A stretch of 43,785 nt of DNA, taken from positions 1 through 43,785 of the forward strand of contig JBJKSB010000045.1 in NCBI GenBank assembly GCA_046704385.1, read 5' to 3'. Of this stretch, positions 23,981 through 32,026 are shown piece by piece (position 1 is the stretch's first letter; each line of letters opens with the position of its first letter). This DNA comes from GH45 sp046704385. GTDB lineage: Bacteria > Bacteroidota > Bacteroidia > Bacteroidales > SZUA-534. The position numbers and the translations under genes were made by a program. The notes beneath the pieces were generated by a model that had not been told where the DNA came from, did no database searches, and saw only the letters and a list, made by a program, of their open reading frames with translations.

Positions 23981-26382
23981 AATATTATCCTATTAATATT
24001 AGCAAATTTTTAATTTGGGGGTTGTTATTGTTTCCTGGGTTTTCAATAGCCCAGAACTTTACTTTGAGTGGTACCGTAATCGATTCCTCGAACGGGGAAG
24101 CATTAATTGCAGCTACTGTGTGGGTAGAAGGATATAATAAAGGCTGTGTAACCAATGCTTACGGTTTTTATAGTTTGCAATTGCCCATGGGTAATTATAC
24201 TATTAATTATTCATATGTGGGTTTTGATCAAAAAAGTATATCTGTTGTATGCAATAAGAATATACAACAAAATATAAAGCTTATTAACAATTCCCTTATT
24301 GAAGAAGTAAATGTAAAAGCAGACAGAAATAATCAGCAAATTGGGAGAATGAGTGTTATTGGAATAAATATTAGCCAAACCCATAAAACGCCTACCTTAA
24401 TGGGCGAACCTGATGTTTTTAAAATTATGCAAATGGCACCAAGGGTTGAAGGTGGATTAGAGGGTAGTAGTGGTTTGTATGTGAGAGGTGGGGATAATGG
24501 CCAGAATTTAATTCTTATTGATGGCATGCCGGTTTATAATGTATCGCACTTGATGGGCTATATTTCAGTGTTTAATCCTGAGGCCATACGCAATGCCGAG
24601 TTAATTAAAGGAGGCATTCCTGCACACTATGGGGGAAGGGCATCAAGTGTGGTTGATGTACGTATGAAAGAAGGTAATGCCAATAAATTATCAGGGGCAA
24701 TTAATGTTAGCACCATTATGACTGGTGGATTAATTGAGGGACCAATTGGAGAAAAAAGCAGTTTTATGCTGGCCGGACGGCGGACTGTTCTTGACCCCCT
24801 ATACAGTAGATTTAATAATACCCAGGTTACCTGGGATTTACTTTATTCATGCTGGGATATTAATACGAAAGTCAATCATACTTTTGATGATAAAAACCGT
24901 CTGTTTCTAAGCTTTTTTACAGGCTATGATAATGCAAGAACTACAAACGATGAAACAGTATCAATCATTGAAGACAAAAAAAGATTACTGAATGGTGATT
25001 TTTTAATTGATACTGTTGAAGTGACTCATAATAAAAATGAAAAACATAAATGGGGAAATATATTAAGTGCCGTTCGGTGGAATCATATCTTTAACCAAAA
25101 ACTTTTTTCAAATACAAGTTTTACCTATACAAATTATTATAACAGGCACCAGAACAAATTTGTTAACCGATTATATAATATACGAACTGGTTCATCAAGG
25201 ACTCAGGGAAGCATATTTCAAAGCACAAGCGATATTGAAGATTGGTCGGGCCTGACCGATTTTGATTGGTATGTTTCACCGGTTCATACTATTAAATTTG
25301 GGGCACAGGGTATTTACCATCGATTCAGGCCTACAGCTACTATTGACACATTACAAACTGTTGTCGATTTTAATAATCGAATGGTTCGCGAGGGACTTGA
25401 AGCTGGTTTATATGCTGAAGATGAAATTACATGGAAACAGTTTGAATGTAATTTTGGACTAAGGGCCTCTATATTTAATTTGGAAAAGACGACCTATAAT
25501 TTTATAGAACCCCGCTTTACAATTGCTTATAATGCTACTAATAAATTAACATTAAAAGCATCGTATATGAAGGCCGGTCAATATGTTCACCTGGTGTCAT
25601 CATCAAGCGTGGGATTTTCAACTGATTATTGGGTACCGGCATCAAAAGCTTTGCCACCTGAAGTTACGAAACAAATTGCGGTAGGAGTGATTTACAACCT
25701 GAAAAACAAGTATAGTTTTGATTTTGAGGGGTACTACAAAGATATGGACAAGTTAATTGAATTTAAAGATGACAAGGTATTTACAATGGACGATGAGAAT
25801 TGGGAAGATTTTATGACTTATGGTAAAGGCTGGGCTTATGGCATTGAATCAGTTATTCGAAAAGAACAGGGAAAATTTACTGGCTGGTTAAGTTATACCT
25901 GGAGCAGGTCGTGGCGCAAATTTGCTAATTTAAACCAGGGAGACGTTTTTCCCTTTAAATATGACCGGCCTCATAATTTTACCTTTGTTGCTATGTTTGC
26001 ACCGAATAAACGTATTGATTTTGGGGTTAATTGGCTTTTTACCAGTGGCTATCATTATACATTTGGAAAAGAAAAGATCGGTAACTGGCCGACCTATTAT
26101 TTTAGGAAAAATAACATGCGTTACCCCATGTATCATCGGCTTGATGTGGGCGTAAATCTAAATAAACAAAAAAAACATGGTAAACGAACCTGGCGATTAG
26201 GTGCATACAATGTTTACAACCACATGAATACCAGTTACTACAGAATTACCATGGACCAAGGGCATTCATATATGGATGAAAATTGGAATGAGGTATATGT
26301 TGAGCCAAAAACCACAATTACCAAGGTCATACTTTTCCCGATAATTCCTTACATTTCATACCGGTTTGCTTTTGGGGAGTAG
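23977..26382 (+). CDS. TonB-dependent receptor with carboxypeptidase-like domain (copy B)
   Basis: Outer-membrane receptor of 801 residues. Signal peptide about 1-25 (ending FSIAQ), a CarboxypepD-regulatory-like beta domain (about 27-110, LSGTVIDSSNGEALIAATVWVEG), a plug domain (about 130-235, with GLYVRGGDNGQNLILIDGMPVYN and ELIKGGIPAHYGGRASSVVDV) and a beta-barrel ending in the aromatic strand YRFAFGE. The final 15 residues equal those of copy A at the window's left edge. Substrate unknown; no glycan enzymes sit beside it, so a SusC label would be unsafe. Followed directly by hairpin copy 3. Confidence 0.92.
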   Translation: MKYYPINISKFLIWGLLLFPGFSIAQNFTLSGTVIDSSNGEALIAATVWVEGYNKGCVTNAYGFYSLQLPMGNYTINYSYVGFDQKSISVVCNKNIQQNIKLINNSLIEEVNVKADRNNQQIGRMSVIGINISQTHKTPTLMGEPDVFKIMQMAPRVEGGLEGSSGLYVRGGDNGQNLILIDGMPVYNVSHLMGYISVFNPEAIRNAELIKGGIPAHYGGRASSVVDVRMKEGNANKLSGAINVSTIMTGGLIEGPIGEKSSFMLAGRRTVLDPLYSRFNNTQVTWDLLYSCWDINTKVNHTFDDKNRLFLSFFTGYDNARTTNDETVSIIEDKKRLLNGDFLIDTVEVTHNKNEKHKWGNILSAVRWNHIFNQKLFSNTSFTYTNYYNRHQNKFVNRLYNIRTGSSRTQGSIFQSTSDIEDWSGLTDFDWYVSPVHTIKFGAQGIYHRFRPTATIDTLQTVVDFNNRMVREGLEAGLYAEDEITWKQFECNFGLRASIFNLEKTTYNFIEPRFTIAYNATNKLTLKASYMKAGQYVHLVSSSSVGFSTDYWVPASKALPPEVTKQIAVGVIYNLKNKYSFDFEGYYKDMDKLIEFKDDKVFTMDDENWEDFMTYGKGWAYGIESVIRKEQGKFTGWLSYTWSRSWRKFANLNQGDVFPFKYDRPHNFTFVAMFAPNKRIDFGVNWLFTSGYHYTFGKEKIGNWPTYYFRKNNMRYPMYHRLDVGVNLNKQKKHGKRTWRLGAYNVYNHMNTSYYRITMDQGHSYMDENWNEVYVEPKTTITKVILFPIIPYISYRFAFGE

Positions 26383-26430
26383 AATATTTTAGCCACAGAT
26401 TCTCAGATTATTTTTAAATCTGAGAATCAG
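26380..26430. repeat. Hairpin repeat, copy 3 (partial)
   Basis: Begins in the receptor stop codon like copy 1. Arms GATTCTCAGATT (26399-26410) and AATCTGAGAATC (26417-26428) form 12 bp. Relative to copies 1 and 2 the CAC/GTG pair has become CTC/GAG in both arms, a compensated change, and the outermost AGCCACA is no longer matched on the right arm. It sits between converging genes. Confidence 0.8.
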
Positions 26431-26493
26431 TACCTTTAATTTAATATAAAAATTTTTAATACTTCGGCGTTCCATTTGAAGCCTACTCAATTT

Positions 26494-27723
26494 CTATTTC
26501 CTCCGCAATTCAATTACAGTAATCTCAGGCCTTATTCCCAGCCTTCCGGGGTAACCAATATTTCCGAAGCCACGGTTCACATAAAGATATTGATGATTGT
26601 TTTCATATAAATCGGCCCAGTCATGATATTTATATTTTACAGGGCTCCAGCGCCATTTGCCCAGTTCAAATCCAAACTGCATGCCATGGGTATGTCCGCT
26701 GAGCGTAAGCGCAACTTTGGGTAAGGCTTGTACAACCTGTGCCCGCCAATGCGATGGATCATGAGAGAGCAGCACAATAAAATCATCATCAGAAAGACCG
26801 GATAAGGCTCGTTTTAAATCGCCATGCTGCGGAAAAGGCGGGAGCCCCCAGTTTTCAACCCCGGCAAGGAAAAGGGTATCATGGTCTTTGGTTAAGGCCA
26901 CATGTCGGTTATCGAGCCATTCAAAGCCCATTTGTTTTTCAACTTCATGCAAATGGGTAAGGTTTCCCGATTTTTCTTTGGCTGATTTCCATCGGGAATA
27001 ATCGCCATAATCGTGATTCCCTAAAATGGTATATTTGCCGAAAGGGGCATGCAAATTTTTAAATGCCTCCACATAAATCCGGGCCTCATCGGCTTTGTTG
27101 TTTACCATGTCGCCGGTAAAAACAATCAGGTCGGGGTTTTGCTTCTGTAGAAGTTTCAAACCCCTGACTACCTTTTTATAGTTGTCAAAAGTTCCCAGGT
27201 GGGCATCCGAAAGTTGCGCAATTTTAAAGCCATTGAATGCTTCCGGCAGATTTTCAAAGTACAAGGTTTTTTTATGGACTTTATACTGGTATTTTCCGAA
27301 CCATACTCCGTAATTCAACATAACCAGGAAAAAGCCACCCACTACAAATGCCAGCATTCCCCAAATGTACGATCGCGAAATGAACTCCGACAAACGGAAT
27401 TTTACAGCCGACTGAAACAACCAAAGGAAAGCCCGCAACAAATCTTCAACCAGAAAAAACGAGGTGGTAAAAAGCTGGGCAATGATAATGGAAAACGATA
27501 AACCCACCATAAAATTCAGCCCTTTCGACTGGTTTATCGGAAAATTTGAAAAAGCATGGACCATGGTTATAATTCCTGTAATCACAATTAATTCAAGCCC
27601 CAGGTATATCAGGCCGAATAATTTAGGATGTACACTGAACAATGCCGAGCGTAGTCCGAAAAATGTGTACAAGGCAATAAAAGCCAGAAACAGCGAAAAA
27701 ATTATTAAAGGTACCATTCTCAT
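26494..27723 (-). CDS. Membrane-anchored calcineurin-like metallophosphoesterase
   Basis: Protein of 409 residues. Four N-terminal membrane helices (about 5-23, 36-59, 70-92, 119-139) precede a soluble metallophosphoesterase domain with all metal motifs: LSDAHLG (Asp173, His175), GDMVNNK, GNHDYGD, SHDPSHW and SGHTHGMQFG. This YkuE-like layout is common in Bacteroidota; some relatives act on phospholipid head groups or UDP-sugar lipids, but the substrate cannot be read here. Two Met codons lie at the start (MRM); the first is used. It converges on receptor copy B. Confidence 0.9.
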   Translation of the reverse strand: MRMVPLIIFSLFLAFIALYTFFGLRSALFSVHPKLFGLIYLGLELIVITGIITMVHAFSNFPINQSKGLNFMVGLSFSIIIAQLFTTSFFLVEDLLRAFLWLFQSAVKFRLSEFISRSYIWGMLAFVVGGFFLVMLNYGVWFGKYQYKVHKKTLYFENLPEAFNGFKIAQLSDAHLGTFDNYKKVVRGLKLLQKQNPDLIVFTGDMVNNKADEARIYVEAFKNLHAPFGKYTILGNHDYGDYSRWKSAKEKSGNLTHLHEVEKQMGFEWLDNRHVALTKDHDTLFLAGVENWGLPPFPQHGDLKRALSGLSDDDFIVLLSHDPSHWRAQVVQALPKVALTLSGHTHGMQFGFELGKWRWSPVKYKYHDWADLYENNHQYLYVNRGFGNIGYPGRLGIRPEITVIELRRK

Positions 27724-27898
27724 TTTAAAAGGTTCATTTATAAAATTGTTTACCGCCGGGTTAAAATTAGAAATTTTAAAACATTAAGAACAACACCGAT
27801 CTAATTATGTTGTATAGTATAAGCAGGATAACTCAATCTTTTCATGTTATGATTATATTGTAATATCAATACCCAACTATGTTTCCAAAAAATAAAGT

Positions 27899-29425
27899 AT
27901 GGTAAAAAAAATTAATAAAGTACTGGTAGCCAATCGGGGTGAAATTGCTGTACGGATCATCCGGTCGTGTCGCGAGATGGGAATTAAAACCGTGGCCGTT
28001 TATTCCGAAGCCGACCGTACCGCAATGCACGTCAGGTATGCCGATAGGGCCTATTTGATAGGCCCGGCACCTTCATCGGAAAGTTATCTGAATATGGATA
28101 AGATAATTGAAGCTGCAAAAAAGTCCAGGGCCGATGCCATTCATCCCGGTTATGGTTTTTTAAGTGAGAATGCCGCGTTCAGCAAGCGGTGCCAACAGGA
28201 AGATATTATTTTTATCGGCCCCACCCCTGAAGTAATTGCTACCATGGGCGATAAAATTACTGCCCGAACGGCAATGTTATCAAGTGGCGTGCCCGTAGTG
28301 CCTGGAACAAAGGAGCCCTTAACGGATGAGAAAAAAGCGCTTGAAGTTATTAAAGAGATTGGTTTACCTGTAATGATAAAGGCTTCAGCCGGCGGGGGTG
28401 GTAAAGGGATGCGCATGGTAAGTGATGAAAAAGAAATAATAAGTGCCCTGCGGGGTGCACGGTCTGAGGCCAAAACCGCTTTTGGCGACGATTCCGTTTA
28501 TGTGGAGAAATATATTTCATCGCCTCACCATATTGAATTTCAGATTCTGGGTGATCAGCACGGAAATGTGATCCATCTTTGTGAGCGGGAATGTTCGGTT
28601 CAGCGCAGGCATCAAAAGGTGGTGGAAGAAACCCCGTCGCCGTTAATGACACCTGAATTGCGCGAACAAATGGGGCAACATGCCATTGCTGCAGCCAAAG
28701 CTGTAGATTATTGCGGAGCAGGCACCATTGAATTCCTCGTGGATAATAATTTGAATTATTACTTTTTGGAGATGAACACCCGTTTGCAGGTGGAACATCC
28801 TATTACCGAAAGGGTAACGGGTTATGATCTGGTAAAACAACAAATATTGATTGCTGAAGGTCATCCGCTGGAAATTAAGCAGGAAAATGTGGTTCAGTTT
28901 GGGCATGCCATCGAGGCTCGGATTTATGCCGAAGATACCGATAACAACTTTATGCCCAGTCCGGGATTAATTACGCATATTACCGAACCGCTCGGCCTGG
29001 GTATCCGCACTGACGGTTATGTTTTTGAAGGATATCCAATACCCATTTATTACGATCCGATGATTTCGAAACTTATTGTTTCGGCTCCTACCCGCAGCGA
29101 AGCTGTGCAGAGAATGCGGAGGGCTTTATACGAATATAAAATTACCGGAGTAAAAACCAATATTAAATTTTTGGAACGCATTATGGATTGTCCCGATTTT
29201 AAGGAAGGACATTACGATACTCATTTTATCCCCAATAATGAGGGATTTTTACTGGCTGAAGATGATACCAAAAAGCAATTTGAGGATTTGGTTATTGTAG
29301 CTGCTTTTATGGATTATCATCAAAAAATAAAACAATGCCGTAACGGGTACAATACACAGGGAACATCCGGCAAGTGGAAAGAATTTGGCAGGAGAAGAGG
29401 TTTGTTGCGGTCGAACTATTCGTGA
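27899..29425 (+). CDS. Biotin carboxylase subunit of an acyl-CoA carboxylase
   Basis: ATP-dependent carboxylation of biotin on the carrier protein, 508 residues. It has the N-terminal VLVANRGEIAVRIIRSCRE fold, the ATP-grasp glycine loop KASAGGGGKGMRMV, and EMNTRLQVEHPITERVTG with the catalytic Glu/Arg set. It heads a three-gene operon with a carrier and a carboxyltransferase of the PccB/MmdA type, so propionyl-CoA (or methylmalonyl-CoA, in reverse) is the likely substrate and not acetyl-CoA for fatty acid synthesis. A repeat of about 70 bases separates it from the carrier gene. Confidence 0.93.
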   Translation: MVKKINKVLVANRGEIAVRIIRSCREMGIKTVAVYSEADRTAMHVRYADRAYLIGPAPSSESYLNMDKIIEAAKKSRADAIHPGYGFLSENAAFSKRCQQEDIIFIGPTPEVIATMGDKITARTAMLSSGVPVVPGTKEPLTDEKKALEVIKEIGLPVMIKASAGGGGKGMRMVSDEKEIISALRGARSEAKTAFGDDSVYVEKYISSPHHIEFQILGDQHGNVIHLCERECSVQRRHQKVVEETPSPLMTPELREQMGQHAIAAAKAVDYCGAGTIEFLVDNNLNYYFLEMNTRLQVEHPITERVTGYDLVKQQILIAEGHPLEIKQENVVQFGHAIEARIYAEDTDNNFMPSPGLITHITEPLGLGIRTDGYVFEGYPIPIYYDPMISKLIVSAPTRSEAVQRMRRALYEYKITGVKTNIKFLERIMDCPDFKEGHYDTHFIPNNEGFLLAEDDTKKQFEDLVIVAAFMDYHQKIKQCRNGYNTQGTSGKWKEFGRRRGLLRSNYS

Positions 29426-29430
29426 GACTC

Positions 29431-29500
29431 AAATTTCAGGAGCGGAGTGAACTGAAATATGTAAGTCGAACGAATCCCGAAAGCGAAGCGTATCGGGATC
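29431..29500. repeat. Double-hairpin intergenic element inside the carboxylase operon
   Basis: Two small stems: ATTTCAG/CTGAAAT (29433-29439, 29452-29458) and ATCCCGA/TCGGGAT (29474-29480, 29493-29499), in a stretch richer in GC and CGAAGCG motifs than its surroundings. It looks like one of the dispersed palindromic elements of Bacteroidota genomes. No T run follows, so it should not end transcription. Confidence 0.55.
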
Positions 29501-29555
29501 AGTAAATATAATACTCCAATACTTGAATCGATTTCAATTAAATAAAAAATGAATT

Positions 29556-30074
29556 ATGGCACTCGAAATAAAATTAGGCGACAGGCTGGCTAAAGTCGAA
29601 TTACTTGCCGAAAACGAAAACCTGATAACCATTAAAGTGGATGATAATGTTTATGATCTGGATATTATCCAGGTTGAAAAAGGCATATATTCAGTGTTAT
29701 ACAAAGGGTTGTCGTATAATGTGGAACTAATCGAGGCAGAAAGCCCTAAAAAGTACGCAGTGAATACACTTTACCATTCATACCAGGCTGAAATTATTGA
29801 TGCAGAAACTAAGTATAGAAATGCACGGAATGCTGGAGAGAGCTTTGAAGCTGATAGTACAATTTATTCACCTATGCCGGGTAAAGTGGTAAAAATACCT
29901 GTAAAAGTTGGAGACGTGGTGAAAAAGGGCGAAACTGTAATAATAATTGCAGCCATGAAAATGGAAAGCGAATACAAAGCCATGAAAGACGGTGTAATAG
30001 CTGAAATTTTTGTGAAAGAAGACGATACCATCGATGGCAACCAGCCATTGGTCAGCATTGATGCAAAGGAGTAA
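29556..30074 (+). CDS. Biotin carboxyl carrier protein
   Basis: Protein of 172 residues that carries biotin between the two catalytic subunits. The C-terminal biotinyl domain (about 100-172) has the IAAMKMES motif with biotinylated Lys135, preceded by YSPMPGKVVKIPVKVGDVVKKGE. The N-terminal half (about 1-90) is a separate small beta domain, as in stand-alone carriers of propionyl-CoA carboxylases and decarboxylase pumps. There is no Pro/Ala-rich linker of the kind in acetyl-CoA carboxylase AccB. The carboxyltransferase gene begins 28 bases later. Confidence 0.92.
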   Translation: MALEIKLGDRLAKVELLAENENLITIKVDDNVYDLDIIQVEKGIYSVLYKGLSYNVELIEAESPKKYAVNTLYHSYQAEIIDAETKYRNARNAGESFEADSTIYSPMPGKVVKIPVKVGDVVKKGETVIIIAAMKMESEYKAMKDGVIAEIFVKEDDTIDGNQPLVSIDAKE

Positions 30075-30102
30075 AACAATTCAACCAAACAAAATAAACA
30101 CC

Positions 30103-31638
30103 ATGCAAACACTCAACGATAAATACAAAATTTTTAACAACAAAAACCAGGCTGCCGAATTAGGCGGAGGTGAGGACCGGATCGAAAAACAACATCAGGG
30201 AGGTAAAAAAACGGCCCGCGAACGGGTTCATGATCTCCTCGACCCAGAAACCTTTGTGGAACTGGATAAAATGATGACGCACCGGTCAACCGATTTTGGA
30301 ATGGAAAAAAATAAAATTCTGGGAGATGGAGTGGTTTCAGGTTATGGAAAAATCGATGGCCGGTTAGTTTATGTTTTTGCCCAGGATTTTACCGTTTTTG
30401 GTGGTTCGCTAAGCCGCGCCAATGCTGATAAAATTTTAAAAATCACCAAACTGGCCATGAAAATGGGCGCACCAATAATTGGATTAAACGATTCGGGAGG
30501 AGCCCGTATCCAGGAAGGCGTGGAGAGCCTTGGGGGTTATGCCGATATATTTTATCAGAATGTCCGTGGTTCCGGAGTAATTCCACAGATTTCGGTAATT
30601 ATGGGTCCGTGTGCAGGAGGTGCGGTTTATTCACCCGCACTTACCGATTTTATAATGATGGTAAAAGACACCAGTTATATGTTTGTGACCGGTCCCGACG
30701 TAATTAAAACAGTGACACATGAAGAGGTTACCAAAGAACAGCTGGGTGGGGCCTTAACCCATAATGCCAAAAGTGGGGTGGCACATTTCACAGCTGAAAA
30801 TGACGAACAGGCCATGATGATGCTGCGTGAGTTGATGAGTTTTTTGCCCAGCAACAATTTGGAAGATCCCCCTATATTGCCTTGCAATGATAATATTCAG
30901 CGTGAGGATGAAAAACTTCAGACTTTTGTTCCGGCCGATCCCAACAAACCCTATGATATTAAGGAAATAATAGAAACGGTTGTGGATGGCCACAACTTTT
31001 TTGAAGTAATGCCCTTATATGCTCAAAATATCACTATCGGTTTTGCTCGTCTTGCAGGAAAGCCGGTTGGCATAGTGGCCAATAATCCCGAATACATGGC
31101 AGGTGTTTTAGACATTAACAGCTCCTTAAAAGGCGCGCGCTTTGTACGCTTTTGCGATGCTTTTAACATACCGCTGATCACCCTTGTTGATGTACCAGGT
31201 TTTCTACCAGGAACAGCCCAGGAATTCGGAGGCATAATCAAACATGGTGCAAAATTATTGTATGCTTTTGCCGAAGCCACTGTGCCAAAAATTACCTTAA
31301 TTACCCGCAAAGCTTATGGTGGTGCCTACGATGTAATGTCGAGCAAGCATATTGGTGCTGACGTAAACCTCGCTTATCCAACGGGTGAAATTGCCGTGAT
31401 GGGGGCCGAAGGTGCGGTAAATATCATGCAGCGAAATTTATCGGAAGAAGACCGGGCAAAAGCCATTGAGGAATACCGCGATAAATTCGCTAATCCTTAT
31501 AAAGCAGCTGAGTTGGGTTATATTGATGAAGTTATTCAGCCAAAAGAAACACGCTTTAAACTTATTCAGGCTTTGGAAATGTGCCAGAACAAAAGTGAGG
31601 CGACACCGCCCAAAAAGCACGGTAATATTCCGTTGTAA
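30103..31638 (+). CDS. pccB: Acyl-CoA carboxyltransferase (PccB/MmdA type)
   Basis: Carboxyltransferase of 511 residues that moves CO2 between carrier biotin and an acyl-CoA, most likely propionyl-CoA/methylmalonyl-CoA. It carries the crotonase-like N- and C-halves: GGKKTARERVHDLLDP, FAQDFTVFGGSLSRANADKI, NDSGGARIQEGVESLGGYADIF, MGPCAGGAVYSPALTDF and, in the second half, DVPGFLPGTAQEFGGIIKHGAKLLYAF and RKAYGGAYDVMSSKHIGAD. The frame runs 23 codons further up over the carrier's end, but MQTLNDKYKIF at 30103 is the natural start. No membrane decarboxylase beta subunit lies nearby, so a soluble carboxylase is favoured over a sodium-pumping decarboxylase. Confidence 0.93.
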   Translation: MQTLNDKYKIFNNKNQAAELGGGEDRIEKQHQGGKKTARERVHDLLDPETFVELDKMMTHRSTDFGMEKNKILGDGVVSGYGKIDGRLVYVFAQDFTVFGGSLSRANADKILKITKLAMKMGAPIIGLNDSGGARIQEGVESLGGYADIFYQNVRGSGVIPQISVIMGPCAGGAVYSPALTDFIMMVKDTSYMFVTGPDVIKTVTHEEVTKEQLGGALTHNAKSGVAHFTAENDEQAMMMLRELMSFLPSNNLEDPPILPCNDNIQREDEKLQTFVPADPNKPYDIKEIIETVVDGHNFFEVMPLYAQNITIGFARLAGKPVGIVANNPEYMAGVLDINSSLKGARFVRFCDAFNIPLITLVDVPGFLPGTAQEFGGIIKHGAKLLYAFAEATVPKITLITRKAYGGAYDVMSSKHIGADVNLAYPTGEIAVMGAEGAVNIMQRNLSEEDRAKAIEEYRDKFANPYKAAELGYIDEVIQPKETRFKLIQALEMCQNKSEATPPKKHGNIPL

Positions 31639-31710
31639 GTTGAATCAATGGAAGGTTGCTTTTTATTCTAAGACAAGTGGGATATTTTTCAATCTTTTTA
31701 TCCACCCTAA

Positions 31711-31731
31711 CCCTCCTTTTTAACAGGAGGG
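31711..31731. repeat. CCCTCCT/AGGAGGG hairpin
   Basis: Seven-base-pair stem with a TTTTAAC loop in the context ACCCTAACCCTCC. Resembles the small dispersed palindromes common between genes in Bacteroidota; could also end the carboxylase transcript, although no T run follows. Confidence 0.6.
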
Positions 31732-31812
31732 GACTGGATACTACCAAACATAGTAGTTGCAACCACTCTTTAAAGGTAGATGTTTAAAGCAAATCATTTG
31801 TACGAACCAACT

Positions 31813-31831
31813 CCTCCCTTGCCAAGGGAGG
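31813..31831. repeat. CCTCCCTT/AAGGGAGG hairpin
   Basis: Perfect 8-bp stem with a GCC loop, followed by CTGGGAGGG. Same style as the hairpin about 100 bases upstream; the pair frames 80 bases of unremarkable sequence. Confidence 0.6.
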
Positions 31832-32026
31832 CTGGGAGGGATATCTCTTCAACCAAATTCGAACATCATTAAATATTGATTTTACATATTTAGCCAACTA
31901 TTATTCTTCTATACATTTAAATAAAACCAACCTTATCAGGCAACCCTATCAGAATTTTCCCCTCTTTTAACATAATTGCATAATATTTTTTAATATTTGT
32001 AATAATTTACTTAGCCAATTATTATT

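Larger units (their letters stand above)
31639..32026. other. Intergenic region with dispersed palindromes (388 bases)
   Basis: No gene is seen. It holds two Pu/Py-rich hairpins (31711-31731 and 31813-31831) and a near-perfect 16-base direct repeat, TTAGCCAACTATTATT at 31890-31905 and TTAGCCAATTATTATT at 32011-32026, the second ending exactly at the receptor start codon. The AT-rich end presumably holds the receptor promoter, but no consensus -7 box is clear. Confidence 0.65.

Noticed and set aside
28350..28652. Minus-strand open frames across the biotin carboxylase gene
   Set aside because: Antisense to a conserved enzyme over its whole length; composition is that of a shadow frame.
27899..31638. 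Sodium-pumping methylmalonyl-CoA decarboxylase
   Set aside because: The carboxyltransferase family allows it, but a biotin carboxylase is present and the membrane beta and gamma subunits are absent from the operon.
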